A DNA stretch of 64,000 nt from UBA2287 sp964479665. GTDB lineage: Bacteria; Bacteroidota; Bacteroidia; Bacteroidales; Tenuifilaceae. Positions 54,642 to 63,014 of the stretch are shown here, one piece after another. Both the position numbers and the translations under genes were made by a program. The number at the start of each line of letters is the position of its first letter. The stretch's first letter is position 1. The DNA lies in assembly GCA_964479665.1 (NCBI GenBank), contig CAYZNN010000009.1:1-64000 (forward strand), in the 5' to 3' direction. The notes under the pieces were generated by a model. The model saw only the letters and a program-made list of their open reading frames with translations, was not told the DNA's origin and made no database searches.

Positions 54642-55994
54642 TCAAAGCTTTAAGGGGTTGCCTCTGTAAAAATCGAGTATTTTTGACTTAAAAATAAGTT
54701 CGTATTTCGATTGTAAAAGATCCGTTTCAGCTTTAGCTAGTTTGTTTTTTGCATTTGTATAATCGAAAGCGTTTACTAATCCCAAGTTGAATTTATTTTC
54801 AGTGTATCGATACGATTCCTCAGCGGCATTTTTACTTTTTTCAGACGCAACTAGTTTTTTTTCAGCAGCCATGGCATCTGTGAAGGCTTGTTGAATATCC
54901 TTATATAGGGCATTTCGTTCGCTTTCCATGGCTAATTGAGCATTCATTAGGTTTATTCGAGCCAACTTAACTCGGTTACGAGCATTTAGGCCGTTGAAGA
55001 TAGGAACACTAAGGCTCAATCCAACTGACTGTTTGGCGTTGTTTTTAATTTGAGTTTGAATTGGATCCCCTGTGAAATCATAGTTGTCTTCAATTCGATA
55101 CTGTGCTCCTGATCCGTAACTTGCGCCTAACGATAATCTTGGATGCAAGGAACCACGAGCAATTTTCAAACCCACTTCAGAACTTTGTACCCTGAAGCGG
55201 GCTCCCTGAATTTGTGGCATTATACTTTCGGCAATAGCGAATATTTGATTTGGGGTCTGCTTTGCTAGTGCTGAACTTTCAGATAGTGGGATTAGAGGTT
55301 TGGCAATTTTAAATCCCTCAGTTGTTTTAAGTTCCAAAAGTTGGGTTAAGTTAAGGTATGAAAGGGAAAGTTGATTTTGGGCATTTACCAGTTGGAGTTC
55401 ATCAGATGCCAGAAGGGCTTCAACTTCATACAAGTTTCCTTCTGGGATGCTGCCTGCCAATACCAATATCTCCGTTCTATTCAGCTGAAGCCCCGAAAGT
55501 TCTACTTGCCTTTTTGCCACATCCACAAGTTCCTCTTGATAAAGAATTTGTAAATATAATGAGGCAACGGCTAAGGCTATACTGTTTTTTACTTTTTCAA
55601 CATCGCTAACTGAGGCCATTAGGTTAAAATGGCTCTGTTTACGAGTATTGGTAAGTTGAAAGCCATTGTAAAGCGGAACACTCGTGCTTAATGAGAGACT
55701 GGATGATTGGGTATTAACGGTTTCGTTTGTGTTTGTAAGGATGTTGGTTACTAAGCCAAAATTGTATGAATGGCTACCGCTGAGATTGAGTGAAGGAAGA
55801 GCATCTAGCCTGGATTGTAAATGATTAATCTCATTTGCCTTTACATTCATTTCCTGAAGTTTAACCTGTATGTTGTTTTCAACAGCGTAGGAAATGCACT
55901 GCTCTAAGTTCCAAGTATCCTGTGCAAAAGAGCTAAGCCCAAAGGGAACGATAAGCAATAATAGAAAAACAGTTTTTTTGGTTGTATTTTTCAT
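54642..55994 (-). CDS. TolC-family outer-membrane efflux channel
   Basis: 450 residues: a signal peptide (MKNTTKKTVFLLLLIVPFGLSSFAQ) and two OEP repeats rich in long helices. Typical internal duplication is seen (NLEQCISYAVENNIQVKLQE near the N-terminus; SLSVPIFNGLNARNRVKLARINL in the second half; ending ENKFNLGLVNAFDYTNAKNKL). It forms a trimeric channel through the outer membrane and periplasm. ATG 55994 is chosen over 56102 because it starts the signal peptide and is correctly placed after the -7 element at 56028-56035. The adaptor gene follows. Confidence 0.94.
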   Translation of the reverse strand: MKNTTKKTVFLLLLIVPFGLSSFAQDTWNLEQCISYAVENNIQVKLQEMNVKANEINHLQSRLDALPSLNLSGSHSYNFGLVTNILTNTNETVNTQSSSLSLSTSVPLYNGFQLTNTRKQSHFNLMASVSDVEKVKNSIALAVASLYLQILYQEELVDVAKRQVELSGLQLNRTEILVLAGSIPEGNLYEVEALLASDELQLVNAQNQLSLSYLNLTQLLELKTTEGFKIAKPLIPLSESSALAKQTPNQIFAIAESIMPQIQGARFRVQSSEVGLKIARGSLHPRLSLGASYGSGAQYRIEDNYDFTGDPIQTQIKNNAKQSVGLSLSVPIFNGLNARNRVKLARINLMNAQLAMESERNALYKDIQQAFTDAMAAEKKLVASEKSKNAAEESYRYTENKFNLGLVNAFDYTNAKNKLAKAETDLLQSKYELIFKSKILDFYRGNPLKL

Positions 55995-56027
55995 GGACGC
56001 GGGTTCAAATGAAATAAGTACTTGAAA

Positions 56028-56035
56028 CAAAGGTA
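56028..56035 (-). promoter_or_regulatory. Promoter -7 element of the TolC/adaptor operon
   Basis: TACCTTTG on the minus strand matches TAnnTTTG. The predicted start is near 56021, 27 bases before ATG 55994. Confidence 0.5.
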
Positions 56036-56118
56036 CGACGAATTTGCAACTAATAATTTTACTGTCAGCTTTGCTTAAAGCTAAAAAACCTAAACCGAAC
56101 AAGAAAACATGAAGAATG

Positions 56119-56151
56119 GAAAAAAAGCCCCTTTTTAAATAAAAAGGGGCT
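56119..56151 (-). terminator. Terminator of tRNA-Gln
   Basis: AGCCCCTTTTT (56126-56136) pairs with AAAAAGGGGCT (56141-56151), loop AAAT. On the minus strand it is followed by a run of T's, starting 3 bases after the tRNA end. Confidence 0.88.
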
Positions 56152-56153
56152 AG

Positions 56154-56224
56154 TTGACCTACCAGGACTCGAACCTAGACTAACAGAACCAAAATCTGCT
56201 GTGCTGCCATTACACCATAGGTCA
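56154..56224 (-). tRNA. tRNA-Gln (anticodon TTG)
   Basis: A 71-nt cloverleaf: acceptor TGACCTA with TAGGTCA (fully paired), D arm GTGT...GCAC, anticodon stem GCAGA/TCTGT with loop TTTTGGT, T loop TTCGAGT, discriminator A. The U1-A72 pair is typical of tRNA-Gln. The anticodon TTG reads CAA. CCA is not encoded. Confidence 0.95.
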
Positions 56225-56252
56225 ATCCTATGTGCTTTTTTTAAAAGCGAGG

Positions 56253-56284
56253 CAAAGATATAATGCTTTTTTGAATTGCACAAA
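56253..56284 (-). promoter_or_regulatory. Promoter of tRNA-Gln, full -33/-7 match
   Basis: TTTG (56284-56281), a 20-base spacer and TATCTTTG (56260-56253) on the minus strand. Start is predicted near 56246, about 22 bases before the tRNA. Confidence 0.72.
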
Positions 56285-56341
56285 ACTTTATTGAAAAAAT
56301 GAAATGGCATTGATTCAATTTCGATGAAATGCTACTTGAGC

Positions 56342-57910
56342 TTAGTATTCAACCATTCGTTCATTTCGTAATATCCATGTTTTATTAATCAGCTCATCGG
56401 GCCAGCAGTGACAAAGTTCTTGCTCATGGTTCAGAATATCGAGCATGCTATCCGATACATAAACTCTTTTGTTACGAGGAAGGTTAATGGTGATATTAAC
56501 TTCCTGAACACGCCATTGCTGCCCTTTGGGCAGTTTAAAGTGAGGGCTGAATTTTAGTATGGAATCTTGCAAAATAAAATCGTATTGAACATTCCTTGCA
56601 TTCTGAATAGCCCCAGATTTTGTTCCACCTCTCGATTTCTTTTCCACAACAATTTCGAATTCGTTACCCATTGCCGGGCCAAATGATACTTTGGGTTTCC
56701 CGAAGATGGCAAATCCGTCTTCTAATAATCCAATCTTATACTCATCTAACGTAATGGTATCGTAGGGTTTAACCCAAGTACTGTCGGCAGTTGAAGTCGA
56801 TTCGATATAAAGCTTACTGGTATTTTCGGGTACTGAAAGCGTGTAGATTTCCGAAATTGATTCGCGAATTGTGAAACTTCTTGCCTGAAGGAACGCAGTT
56901 ACAGCAAGGGTAACTATGGCCATTACCCAAATTACAGCAGCCGACGATGAAATTAAGGCACTACGTAATCGGAAATTGAAAATAATACGTATTCCTAAAA
57001 ATACTAGTGACAGTAATGGAATTGCTATAATTAAAAAGAGAGGGATTGTAACCCAGGCAGTTGAGCCCAAATCGAAAGTTGAGACTAAAAGTTCGTTTAA
57101 CGAAAATTCTGTAAATGAGGGGGCGACCGACGATAGTGCTACTCCACCAAAGAAAATGGATCCAATAACAGCAATAAGTGCTAACGAGCCAGTAATTATT
57201 AGAATTATGGCAATTAAACTACCAATTATTTTAATTATTACCCCAAGAAACTTAACTATGGGAATGAGAATTTTACTAAATGCCGATATACCCTTGTCAA
57301 TTGTTAGGCTAACCTCCTTTTTATTCAAGTTTTTTCGAACCTCATCATACTCTCTTTTCAAGTCCTTTTCAATGTTCGACATGTTTATTGGTTCACCTTT
57401 CATTTCAAGACGCTGCTTGGCCGTTGTGGCTCTTGGAACAGCAATCCAAAGTACAATGTAAAGCAGCAAACCAAGTCCATTCACAAAGAGCAGCAAACCA
57501 AATATAATTCGGAAAACCACCAGATCAACATTGAAATAAGTTCCTAGTCCGGAGCATACTCCAGCCAAGATAGCCCTTTTGCCATCTCGGTATAGCCTTC
57601 TATTCAGTTTTTCTTCAGTTTGCTGCGTTGAAGTAGCATGGCCCTCGTCGGTGTCAGCAATCTCTTCGGGGTTCCCAAGGGTTTCAATAACGCCTTCTAC
57701 AATATCTATGGTAATATCTGCTTGCCCCGCAAGCAACTCCGAAAATAATTCGGAGGCTCTCTCTTCAATGTCGCGGACTATTTCATCAGCATCCTTATTT
57801 GCCCCCAGTTTTTCTTTAAGGCTATTAATGTACATTTCAAACTTTTGGTACGCATCGTCCTGCATGTTAAAAGCCATTCCGCCTAGGCTAACTTTAATGG
57901 TCCTTTTCAT
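56342..57910 (-). CDS. Long PspC-domain membrane protein
   Basis: 522 residues. An N-terminal helical domain (1-90: KVSLGGMAFNMQDDAYQKFEMYINSL, DIEERASELFSE) is followed by a PspC domain (about 103-165, LYRDGKRAILAGVCSGLGTYFNVD). The conserved linker LEMKGEPINMSNI, four or more further membrane helices (about 200-345) and a beta-rich C-terminal domain complete it. PspC relatives sense membrane stress. It is the third gene of an operon with a short PspC paralogue and a PadR regulator; the first 180 residues match the short one. The C-terminal third is likely periplasmic. It follows padR by 33 bases. Confidence 0.9.
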   Translation of the reverse strand: MKRTIKVSLGGMAFNMQDDAYQKFEMYINSLKEKLGANKDADEIVRDIEERASELFSELLAGQADITIDIVEGVIETLGNPEEIADTDEGHATSTQQTEEKLNRRLYRDGKRAILAGVCSGLGTYFNVDLVVFRIIFGLLLFVNGLGLLLYIVLWIAVPRATTAKQRLEMKGEPINMSNIEKDLKREYDEVRKNLNKKEVSLTIDKGISAFSKILIPIVKFLGVIIKIIGSLIAIILIITGSLALIAVIGSIFFGGVALSSVAPSFTEFSLNELLVSTFDLGSTAWVTIPLFLIIAIPLLSLVFLGIRIIFNFRLRSALISSSAAVIWVMAIVTLAVTAFLQARSFTIRESISEIYTLSVPENTSKLYIESTSTADSTWVKPYDTITLDEYKIGLLEDGFAIFGKPKVSFGPAMGNEFEIVVEKKSRGGTKSGAIQNARNVQYDFILQDSILKFSPHFKLPKGQQWRVQEVNITINLPRNKRVYVSDSMLDILNHEQELCHCWPDELINKTWILRNERMVEY

Positions 57911-57943
57911 TTTTTAATATTTTGAGATGATGAAATGATTGTT

Positions 57944-58273
57944 TTAGTTGCTATTTCTGATGGTATTTACAGTGTCGACAAGCTGGCTCCAGCCTTTATC
58001 TATATCCGAAAGATACTGCTTCCCGGTTTCCGTTAGTGTGTAATACTTTCTTGGTGGGCCCTGTGGCGATTCCTCCCAACGGTAACTTAAATAACCAGCG
58101 TTTTTTAACCTGTTAAGCATTGGATAAAGGGTTCCTTCAACAACAATCATTTCCGCTTCCTTTAGCATATTAATTAGGTCGGTTGTGTAAGCATCGCCCC
58201 TAGAAAGGATGGATAGAATGCAAAGTTCAAGCACTCCTTTGCGCATTTGCGCATTTGCATTTTCAACATTCAT
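57944..58273 (-). CDS. PadR-family transcriptional regulator
   Basis: 109 residues of the PadR winged-helix type: RKGVLELCILSILSRGDAYTTDLINML, VVEGTLYPMLNRLKNAGYLSYRWEE, GPPRKYYTLTETGKQYL. It lacks the long C-terminal dimer helices of full PadR (the short subfamily-2 form), so ligand is probably sensed at the dimer core. It lies between two PspC-type membrane protein genes and is likely their autoregulator, repressing the promoter at 58882-58913. The ATG is 5 bases after the stop of the short PspC gene. Confidence 0.95.
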   Translation of the reverse strand: MNVENANAQMRKGVLELCILSILSRGDAYTTDLINMLKEAEMIVVEGTLYPMLNRLKNAGYLSYRWEESPQGPPRKYYTLTETGKQYLSDIDKGWSQLVDTVNTIRNSN

Positions 58274-58278
58274 GGCTT

Positions 58279-58839
58279 TTAAGATTTACTTGAATGGGAT
58301 CGACCTATGTTCTCAGCATTTATGGGTTCCCCTCTCATCTCTAGCTTTTCTGCAGCAGTTAAAGCCTCGGGAATTACAATTAGAAGTACTATATAAACAA
58401 CAATGCCAACTCCACCCCAAATGGCTGCTATCAAAAACAGGATTCGAAACAGGAGAGGGTCCTGATTCCAATATGCTCCCATTCCGGCGCAAACGCCTCC
58501 TAGCAATCGATTGTCGGGATCGCGGTACATTCGTCGAGGACCAGAAAACGGGGTACTGCTTGAATTGCTTTTGTTTTTTTCACCAAAATCGGAGGGTTGC
58601 CCCATAATGCCAATTACCCATTCAATGTTTGAAAGGGTTATTACTTTTTCGGAAGTTTGAGCTTTTGTTCTCAAATGCTCTGCAATTCTAAACTCAATGT
58701 CCGAAATGATTTCGGCACTATCCTTTTCCCCCGAAAAGTAGCTTTTTAAGTCACCCAAATACCGCTCAAGTCGATTGAAAGCATCGTCTTCGAGTGAAAA
58801 GGGTATGCCTGCTAAACTAATAGGAACAATCTTTTTCAT
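58279..58839 (-). CDS. Short PspC-domain membrane protein
   Basis: About 186 residues. It shows the same N-terminal helical domain (ISLAGIPFSLEDDAFNRLERYL, DIEFRIAEHL), PspC domain (MYRDPDNRLLGGVCAGMGAYWNQD, two membrane helices) and linker (LEMRGEPINAENI) as the long protein at 56342-57910, and it then stops. It looks like a duplicate without the large C-terminal part. ATG 58839 is used rather than 58917 because the longer form would overlap the promoter elements. It is the first gene of the operon. The two proteins may form mixed complexes. Confidence 0.88.
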   Translation of the reverse strand: MKKIVPISLAGIPFSLEDDAFNRLERYLGDLKSYFSGEKDSAEIISDIEFRIAEHLRTKAQTSEKVITLSNIEWVIGIMGQPSDFGEKNKSNSSSTPFSGPRRMYRDPDNRLLGGVCAGMGAYWNQDPLLFRILFLIAAIWGGVGIVVYIVLLIVIPEALTAAEKLEMRGEPINAENIGRSHSSKS

Positions 58840-58881
58840 TATAAACAAGGTTATTGTGCATGAAATGGTATTTTTGTAATG

Positions 58882-58913
58882 CAAATATAGAGCGTAAAAT
58901 GGTAATATGCAAA
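58882..58913 (-). promoter_or_regulatory. Promoter of the PspC-PadR operon, full -33/-7 match
   Basis: TTTG (58913-58910), a 20-base spacer and TATATTTG (58889-58882) on the minus strand. Start near 58875, giving a leader of about 36 bases that could hold a PadR operator. Confidence 0.68.
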
Positions 58914-58973
58914 ACAAGGTAGTAAAAAAGTTTAAAAATTAACTTTTTTAGAAAACACTGAAATACCGGAGCG

Positions 58974-59816
58974 ATGAGTATTTATTTTATACATTTGAAA
59001 AAAAGACCAATTATGCTGCTTCAAAAGATGACTTTTACAAATGCTGGTACCTTACTGCATGTGGTTCCAAAATATTTTCTTGGAAGTAATAACGAAGTAG
59101 AACTAAGTGAGTTTATAGGCAAACGACTAAACCTTCGATTTAGTGGTCGAATTTTCTGCGTTGCATGTGGAAAAGCGATAAAAAAAACTTTTGGACAGGG
59201 TTTTTGCTATCCATGCTACATTTCCGTTCCCGAAACGGAGGAGTGTGTTCTTCGCCCCGAACTTTGTAGAGCACACGAAGGTATTGCCCGCAATTTGAAA
59301 TATGCCGAAAATCACTGCCTGATTAATCATGTTGTTTATCTTGCTAACTCGGGAGGGCTAAAGGTTGGGGTAACTCGTTACCATCAAGTACCAATACGGT
59401 GGGTCGATCAAGGAGCAACCAGCGCCATTAAAGTGTTAGAAACGAAAAACCGTTATAGTGCTGGAGTAATTGAGGTGGTTTTGAAAACGGTGTTTGCCGA
59501 TAAAACCAACTGGAGAAAAATGCTACAAGGAATTGACGAAAAAATAGATTTGCTAGAAATGAAAAAGAAAGCGCTTCATCAACTCAAGCATACTTCCATT
59601 GAATTCAAAGGAGCATCCGATGAAGTTTATTCGATAGAATTCACGGTTACCAAATATCCGCAAAAAGTAAATTCGTTGACATTCGATAAAGTTCCAGAAA
59701 TTAGCGGAATACTCGATGGGATTAAGGGACAGTACCTTCTTTTCGAGGGGGGAAATACAATAAATATACGATCGCACGCAGGGTACGAAGTCTCTTTAAA
59801 CTTAAAGGATTTATAA
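58974..59816 (+). CDS. DUF2797 zinc-binding protein
   Basis: Up to 280 residues. A four-Cys zinc site is visible (FCVACGK near residue 62, then CYPCY near 80), with CRAHEG downstream. The family core GGLKVGVTRYHQVPIRWVDQGATSAIKV resembles the GIY-YIG nuclease fold in layout. The DUF2797 role is unknown. The start may be later, at MLLQKM (residue 14), since the first residues do not match the usual beginning. It is divergent from the PspC operon (about 60 bases between the promoters) and converges with the large sensor gene. Confidence 0.88.
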   Translation: MSIYFIHLKKRPIMLLQKMTFTNAGTLLHVVPKYFLGSNNEVELSEFIGKRLNLRFSGRIFCVACGKAIKKTFGQGFCYPCYISVPETEECVLRPELCRAHEGIARNLKYAENHCLINHVVYLANSGGLKVGVTRYHQVPIRWVDQGATSAIKVLETKNRYSAGVIEVVLKTVFADKTNWRKMLQGIDEKIDLLEMKKKALHQLKHTSIEFKGASDEVYSIEFTVTKYPQKVNSLTFDKVPEISGILDGIKGQYLLFEGGNTINIRSHAGYEVSLNLKDL

Positions 59817-59827
59817 TTGCAAAAAAA

Positions 59828-62623
59828 TTACGTTTTGAAGGCTATTAGTATAATCCTATCAACTTTGCCTCGAGCATTAACAATGGGGGAGTAAGTTTCA
59901 TTTAACGAAACCTTTTCATTGTTAATAATCCCTTTAAATAAACGGGTTCTAATTACACCAGTTTGCAGGTCGGACCATAAGCTTTCATAGTCGGAATCGC
60001 TTTCCCCTTTCATGCGCAAAACGGAGCTATGCAATTTTTTTGCAATTCCAGACTCACTGATTCCAAGAAGGTCCGACAGGGGTTTATTGACTCTAATAAA
60101 CGTGCCATTTGGAAGAAACTCAGCAACCAGCGTAGATGAATCGAGGGCCTTTACAACTGCCTTGTATTCCTCTTCGCACTTTGCTAGCTTTTCTTTAAGT
60201 AAAGTAGCCTCGTTCGCTTTCTCCTGAGCAATTATCTCTGCCCGTTTCAGGTCGGTTACAATCTTGCTAATACCCCAAACACCAATAACTTCACCATGCG
60301 TGTTTACCAAAGGCATTTTAGTAGTTGAAACCCACTGCTCACGACCATCGTTGAATTGCTCGTGAACCACATTGTCGACAATGGGACTCCGGGTTCGCAT
60401 TATATCCTGCTCTTCCATAAAGGCTCTTTGGGCATGCTCCTGGGAATGGAAATCGAAATCGGACTTGCCAATTAAGTCGTTGGTTGCGCTAGCATTGAAG
60501 AGTTTAACCATCGATTTGCTGATTCGCAGGAATCGGCTGTTGGTATCTTTAAAGTAAACAAAGTCGGGAATGTTCTGCATTAAAGCATTAAGAAGAGTAA
60601 GTTCCTGATTAAGGGTTTCCTGAACACGTTCCTGTTCGTGCCTTTTACGCTCCATTTCCTCTTGTGTTGCCTGTAATTCCTCCATATTTTGCCTCATTTC
60701 CTCTTCTTGGGCGAGCATTTCCTCGGCCTGCTGCTGCGATTTGGCAAGTAATTCTGCGGTTCGAATATTAATTCGAACATTAGCAATGGTAGCAGCAATG
60801 CTTTCAGCAATTTTTTCAATGAAATCGACCTCATGCGGCTGATATTCTCTAAACGAAGCAATTTCAAGTACTCCAAGAATATCGTCGTTTGTTTTTAGAG
60901 GAACAATAATTAGGCAACGGGGCCTTTCTTTGCCTAGGCCACTTGTTATTTTAATATAATCCTCGGGCACTTGGGTCATGAAAATTGTTTTCTGCTCCCT
61001 GTAGCAACGGCCTATAAGCCCCTCGTTAACTTCAATAACTTTTTGGAGGTATTTTCGCCTATCGTATGCATAACATGCCGTCATTTCAAGAACAGGATGC
61101 TCTTTTTCATTATCATTAATAATGTATATGCCACCAAGATTAGAATTGGTAAACCCAACCAGATTCTGAATAATGCTAAATGTGAAATCCTTAATGTTAT
61201 TGCTATTTTGGCGAAGTATATCGCCAAACAGAGCCATTCCCTGGGTAGCCCAGTTCTGCTTCTGTTCCTCTTCCTTGCGTTCATTTTCAAATTCGCGGGC
61301 ATGTATGAGACTCTTCTGCATTTCGAGAAGGGATATGCCTAATATATCCTTTGGGCCAAGAAGTTGAAATTGGGCTTCGAGATTGCCTCGTCCAATTTCT
61401 CGAGCAAAGTTTTCGGTTTGGTTTAGCCCCTCAATGAGCTGATTAACCGAATTGGCCATTTCCTCTAATTCATCGCCACTTTGAACGCTAAGTGCTTTGG
61501 ACCGGTCAATGTTTCCTTTAGCTAAGTCGCTAAGAACCATCGTGGTTTCGTGAATGGGCTTAGTAATGGAAGAGGAAATATAGTATAAAACAATACCAAG
61601 AATAATAAGCCCGATAAGGGCTACAAAAATACCGCTAACCATAGCGTTTCGGGCTTCAACCATTATTGCATCTCTTGGGATAGACAATCCTATGGACCAG
61701 GGAGTATTGGTCCCTTCGATGTGAATTGGGGCAATGAAATGGACTCGAACCTCGCTATTTTCATTCCAAGCAAAGGTGTAGTCGGATCCCCTTTTAACTT
61801 TTGAGTCAATTTTATGTTCGGCTTCAATTTCAGGATATAGTTCGGCAAAACTCTTTCCGGCCAAGCTTGGATTGGTATGTGCTATTACAGTCCCATTGTG
61901 AGATAGTAAATAAGAGACAGTATTTGGGTAAGGATTAATTTTTTTGATATTATTTTGAAATTTGTCGAGAAGTATATCAACTCCGGCTAAGCCAACAAAA
62001 TTGCCATTTCTACGAATAGGAACGCACATACTAGTAACTAAAAACTCGTTTACCCCATCGAAAGAGTAGGGGTAGGGGTCGAGGATGGTTTCTGTATTTG
62101 TGCTTTTTGCTTTATAGTAACCGCTGGTTGTATTATCGCCCATAACGTTTTTATGCTCTATTAGTATTCGGCTTTCACCATCCTTCAGAAAAGCGGAAAT
62201 CGACCTGCGTCCGAAGTTTTTCTTATAGTTGCTCCTAATGGCAGAGTATTCAAAATTGTACCAAACCGTAATGTATCGTGGGTTTTGCTCTACTTGGTTT
62301 CTAACAATGGAAAAATATAAAGAATCCCGAGATATGGAGTCGAGTTTGTGAAAACCATAAAAGGCATGAGCCAAAGCTCTGGAGAATCCAACATCGAGAT
62401 CGAGTTCAGCTTTAATTTGGTTAGCCATGTTTTCGGCATAATTTTTAGCCATGTTTTCGGCATCGTTTTCTGCCATGGTGTAGGTTCTATATTGAATATA
62501 AATGCCGATTGCAGAAAGAATTAGTATAGAGGTTAGTAGAACAAAAAGAAGCATCTTTGTTCGAATGCGCATTTTAAACCTGCTTTTCATGCTTAAAAAT
62601 TTTAAAATTTGCAGAAACTTCAA
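59828..62623 (-). CDS. dCache-HAMP-GAF-PAS-PAS sensor protein without output domain
   Basis: About 931 residues. It has a first membrane helix (about 24-45), a periplasmic double Cache domain (about 50-325, with RRNGNFVGLAGVDILLDKF), a second helix (about 330-352) and HAMP. A GAF domain (about 475-620; ACYAYDRRKY, EGLIGRCY), a coiled coil (EEMRQNMEELQATQEE) and two PAS domains (about 685-800 and 830-931) follow; the first PAS has FVYFKDTNSRFLRISK and an intact PAC region. The protein ends in the second PAS with no kinase, cyclase or phosphatase domain. GAF and coiled coil are close to those of 24121-26475. A later start at MKSRFKM (residue 12) is possible. A partner such as the nearby SpoIIE phosphatase (63015) is conceivable. 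Confidence 0.88.
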   Translation of the reverse strand: MKFLQILKFLSMKSRFKMRIRTKMLLFVLLTSILILSAIGIYIQYRTYTMAENDAENMAKNYAENMANQIKAELDLDVGFSRALAHAFYGFHKLDSISRDSLYFSIVRNQVEQNPRYITVWYNFEYSAIRSNYKKNFGRRSISAFLKDGESRILIEHKNVMGDNTTSGYYKAKSTNTETILDPYPYSFDGVNEFLVTSMCVPIRRNGNFVGLAGVDILLDKFQNNIKKINPYPNTVSYLLSHNGTVIAHTNPSLAGKSFAELYPEIEAEHKIDSKVKRGSDYTFAWNENSEVRVHFIAPIHIEGTNTPWSIGLSIPRDAIMVEARNAMVSGIFVALIGLIILGIVLYYISSSITKPIHETTMVLSDLAKGNIDRSKALSVQSGDELEEMANSVNQLIEGLNQTENFAREIGRGNLEAQFQLLGPKDILGISLLEMQKSLIHAREFENERKEEEQKQNWATQGMALFGDILRQNSNNIKDFTFSIIQNLVGFTNSNLGGIYIINDNEKEHPVLEMTACYAYDRRKYLQKVIEVNEGLIGRCYREQKTIFMTQVPEDYIKITSGLGKERPRCLIIVPLKTNDDILGVLEIASFREYQPHEVDFIEKIAESIAATIANVRINIRTAELLAKSQQQAEEMLAQEEEMRQNMEELQATQEEMERKRHEQERVQETLNQELTLLNALMQNIPDFVYFKDTNSRFLRISKSMVKLFNASATNDLIGKSDFDFHSQEHAQRAFMEEQDIMRTRSPIVDNVVHEQFNDGREQWVSTTKMPLVNTHGEVIGVWGISKIVTDLKRAEIIAQEKANEATLLKEKLAKCEEEYKAVVKALDSSTLVAEFLPNGTFIRVNKPLSDLLGISESGIAKKLHSSVLRMKGESDSDYESLWSDLQTGVIRTRLFKGIINNEKVSLNETYSPIVNARGKVDRIILIAFKT

Positions 62624-62771
62624 TAGAGATAAGCCAAAAACCTTTATAACAATTTGTGCCGCTTTAAAATTACAAAAAGAAATGGATTTACTATAAACCC
62701 ACGTTTTTTTTTAGGTTTCAAATAACATTCTAATTTGTCCTAACGTAAACCTTAAAATAAAATCTTATTGT

Positions 62772-63014
62772 ATGTATCGAACGATAACAATCCACACCCG
62801 TTCCTCATTTTGGACCCATAACGAAACCAATGAGGTATATAGCGTTGTTGATGCCGATGATTTGGCAAAAGAGATTGAGATTCAGTGCAACAAGCTGGAG
62901 GAACAGGGTTTTTCGGTGGCCGCAATTAACCCCATTACCTCGGGGAGCATAACCAATGGCAACGGCTATTTACACACTGAAAGTGTGATTATTACAGCCC
63001 ATAAAAGGGGTTAA
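62772..63014 (+). CDS. Small conserved-looking protein, unknown
   Basis: 80 residues with no recognised family. The sequence looks like a small alpha/beta domain: strand MYRTITIHTRS, helix DDLAKEIEIQCNKLEEQGF, strand FSVAAINPI, a Gly/Asn loop (GSITNGNG) and strand TESVIITAHKRG. It is transcribed on its own between the divergent sensor gene and the convergent phosphatase gene, with which its stop abuts (63014/63015). Balanced composition and clean start favour a real gene. The two neighbours are signalling proteins, but no link is shown. Confidence 0.65.
   Translation: MYRTITIHTRSSFWTHNETNEVYSVVDADDLAKEIEIQCNKLEEQGFSVAAINPITSGSITNGNGYLHTESVIITAHKRG

Noticed and set aside
56916..57461. 181-codon open frame on the plus strand
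   Set aside because: It is antisense to the long PspC protein, whose domains are clear.
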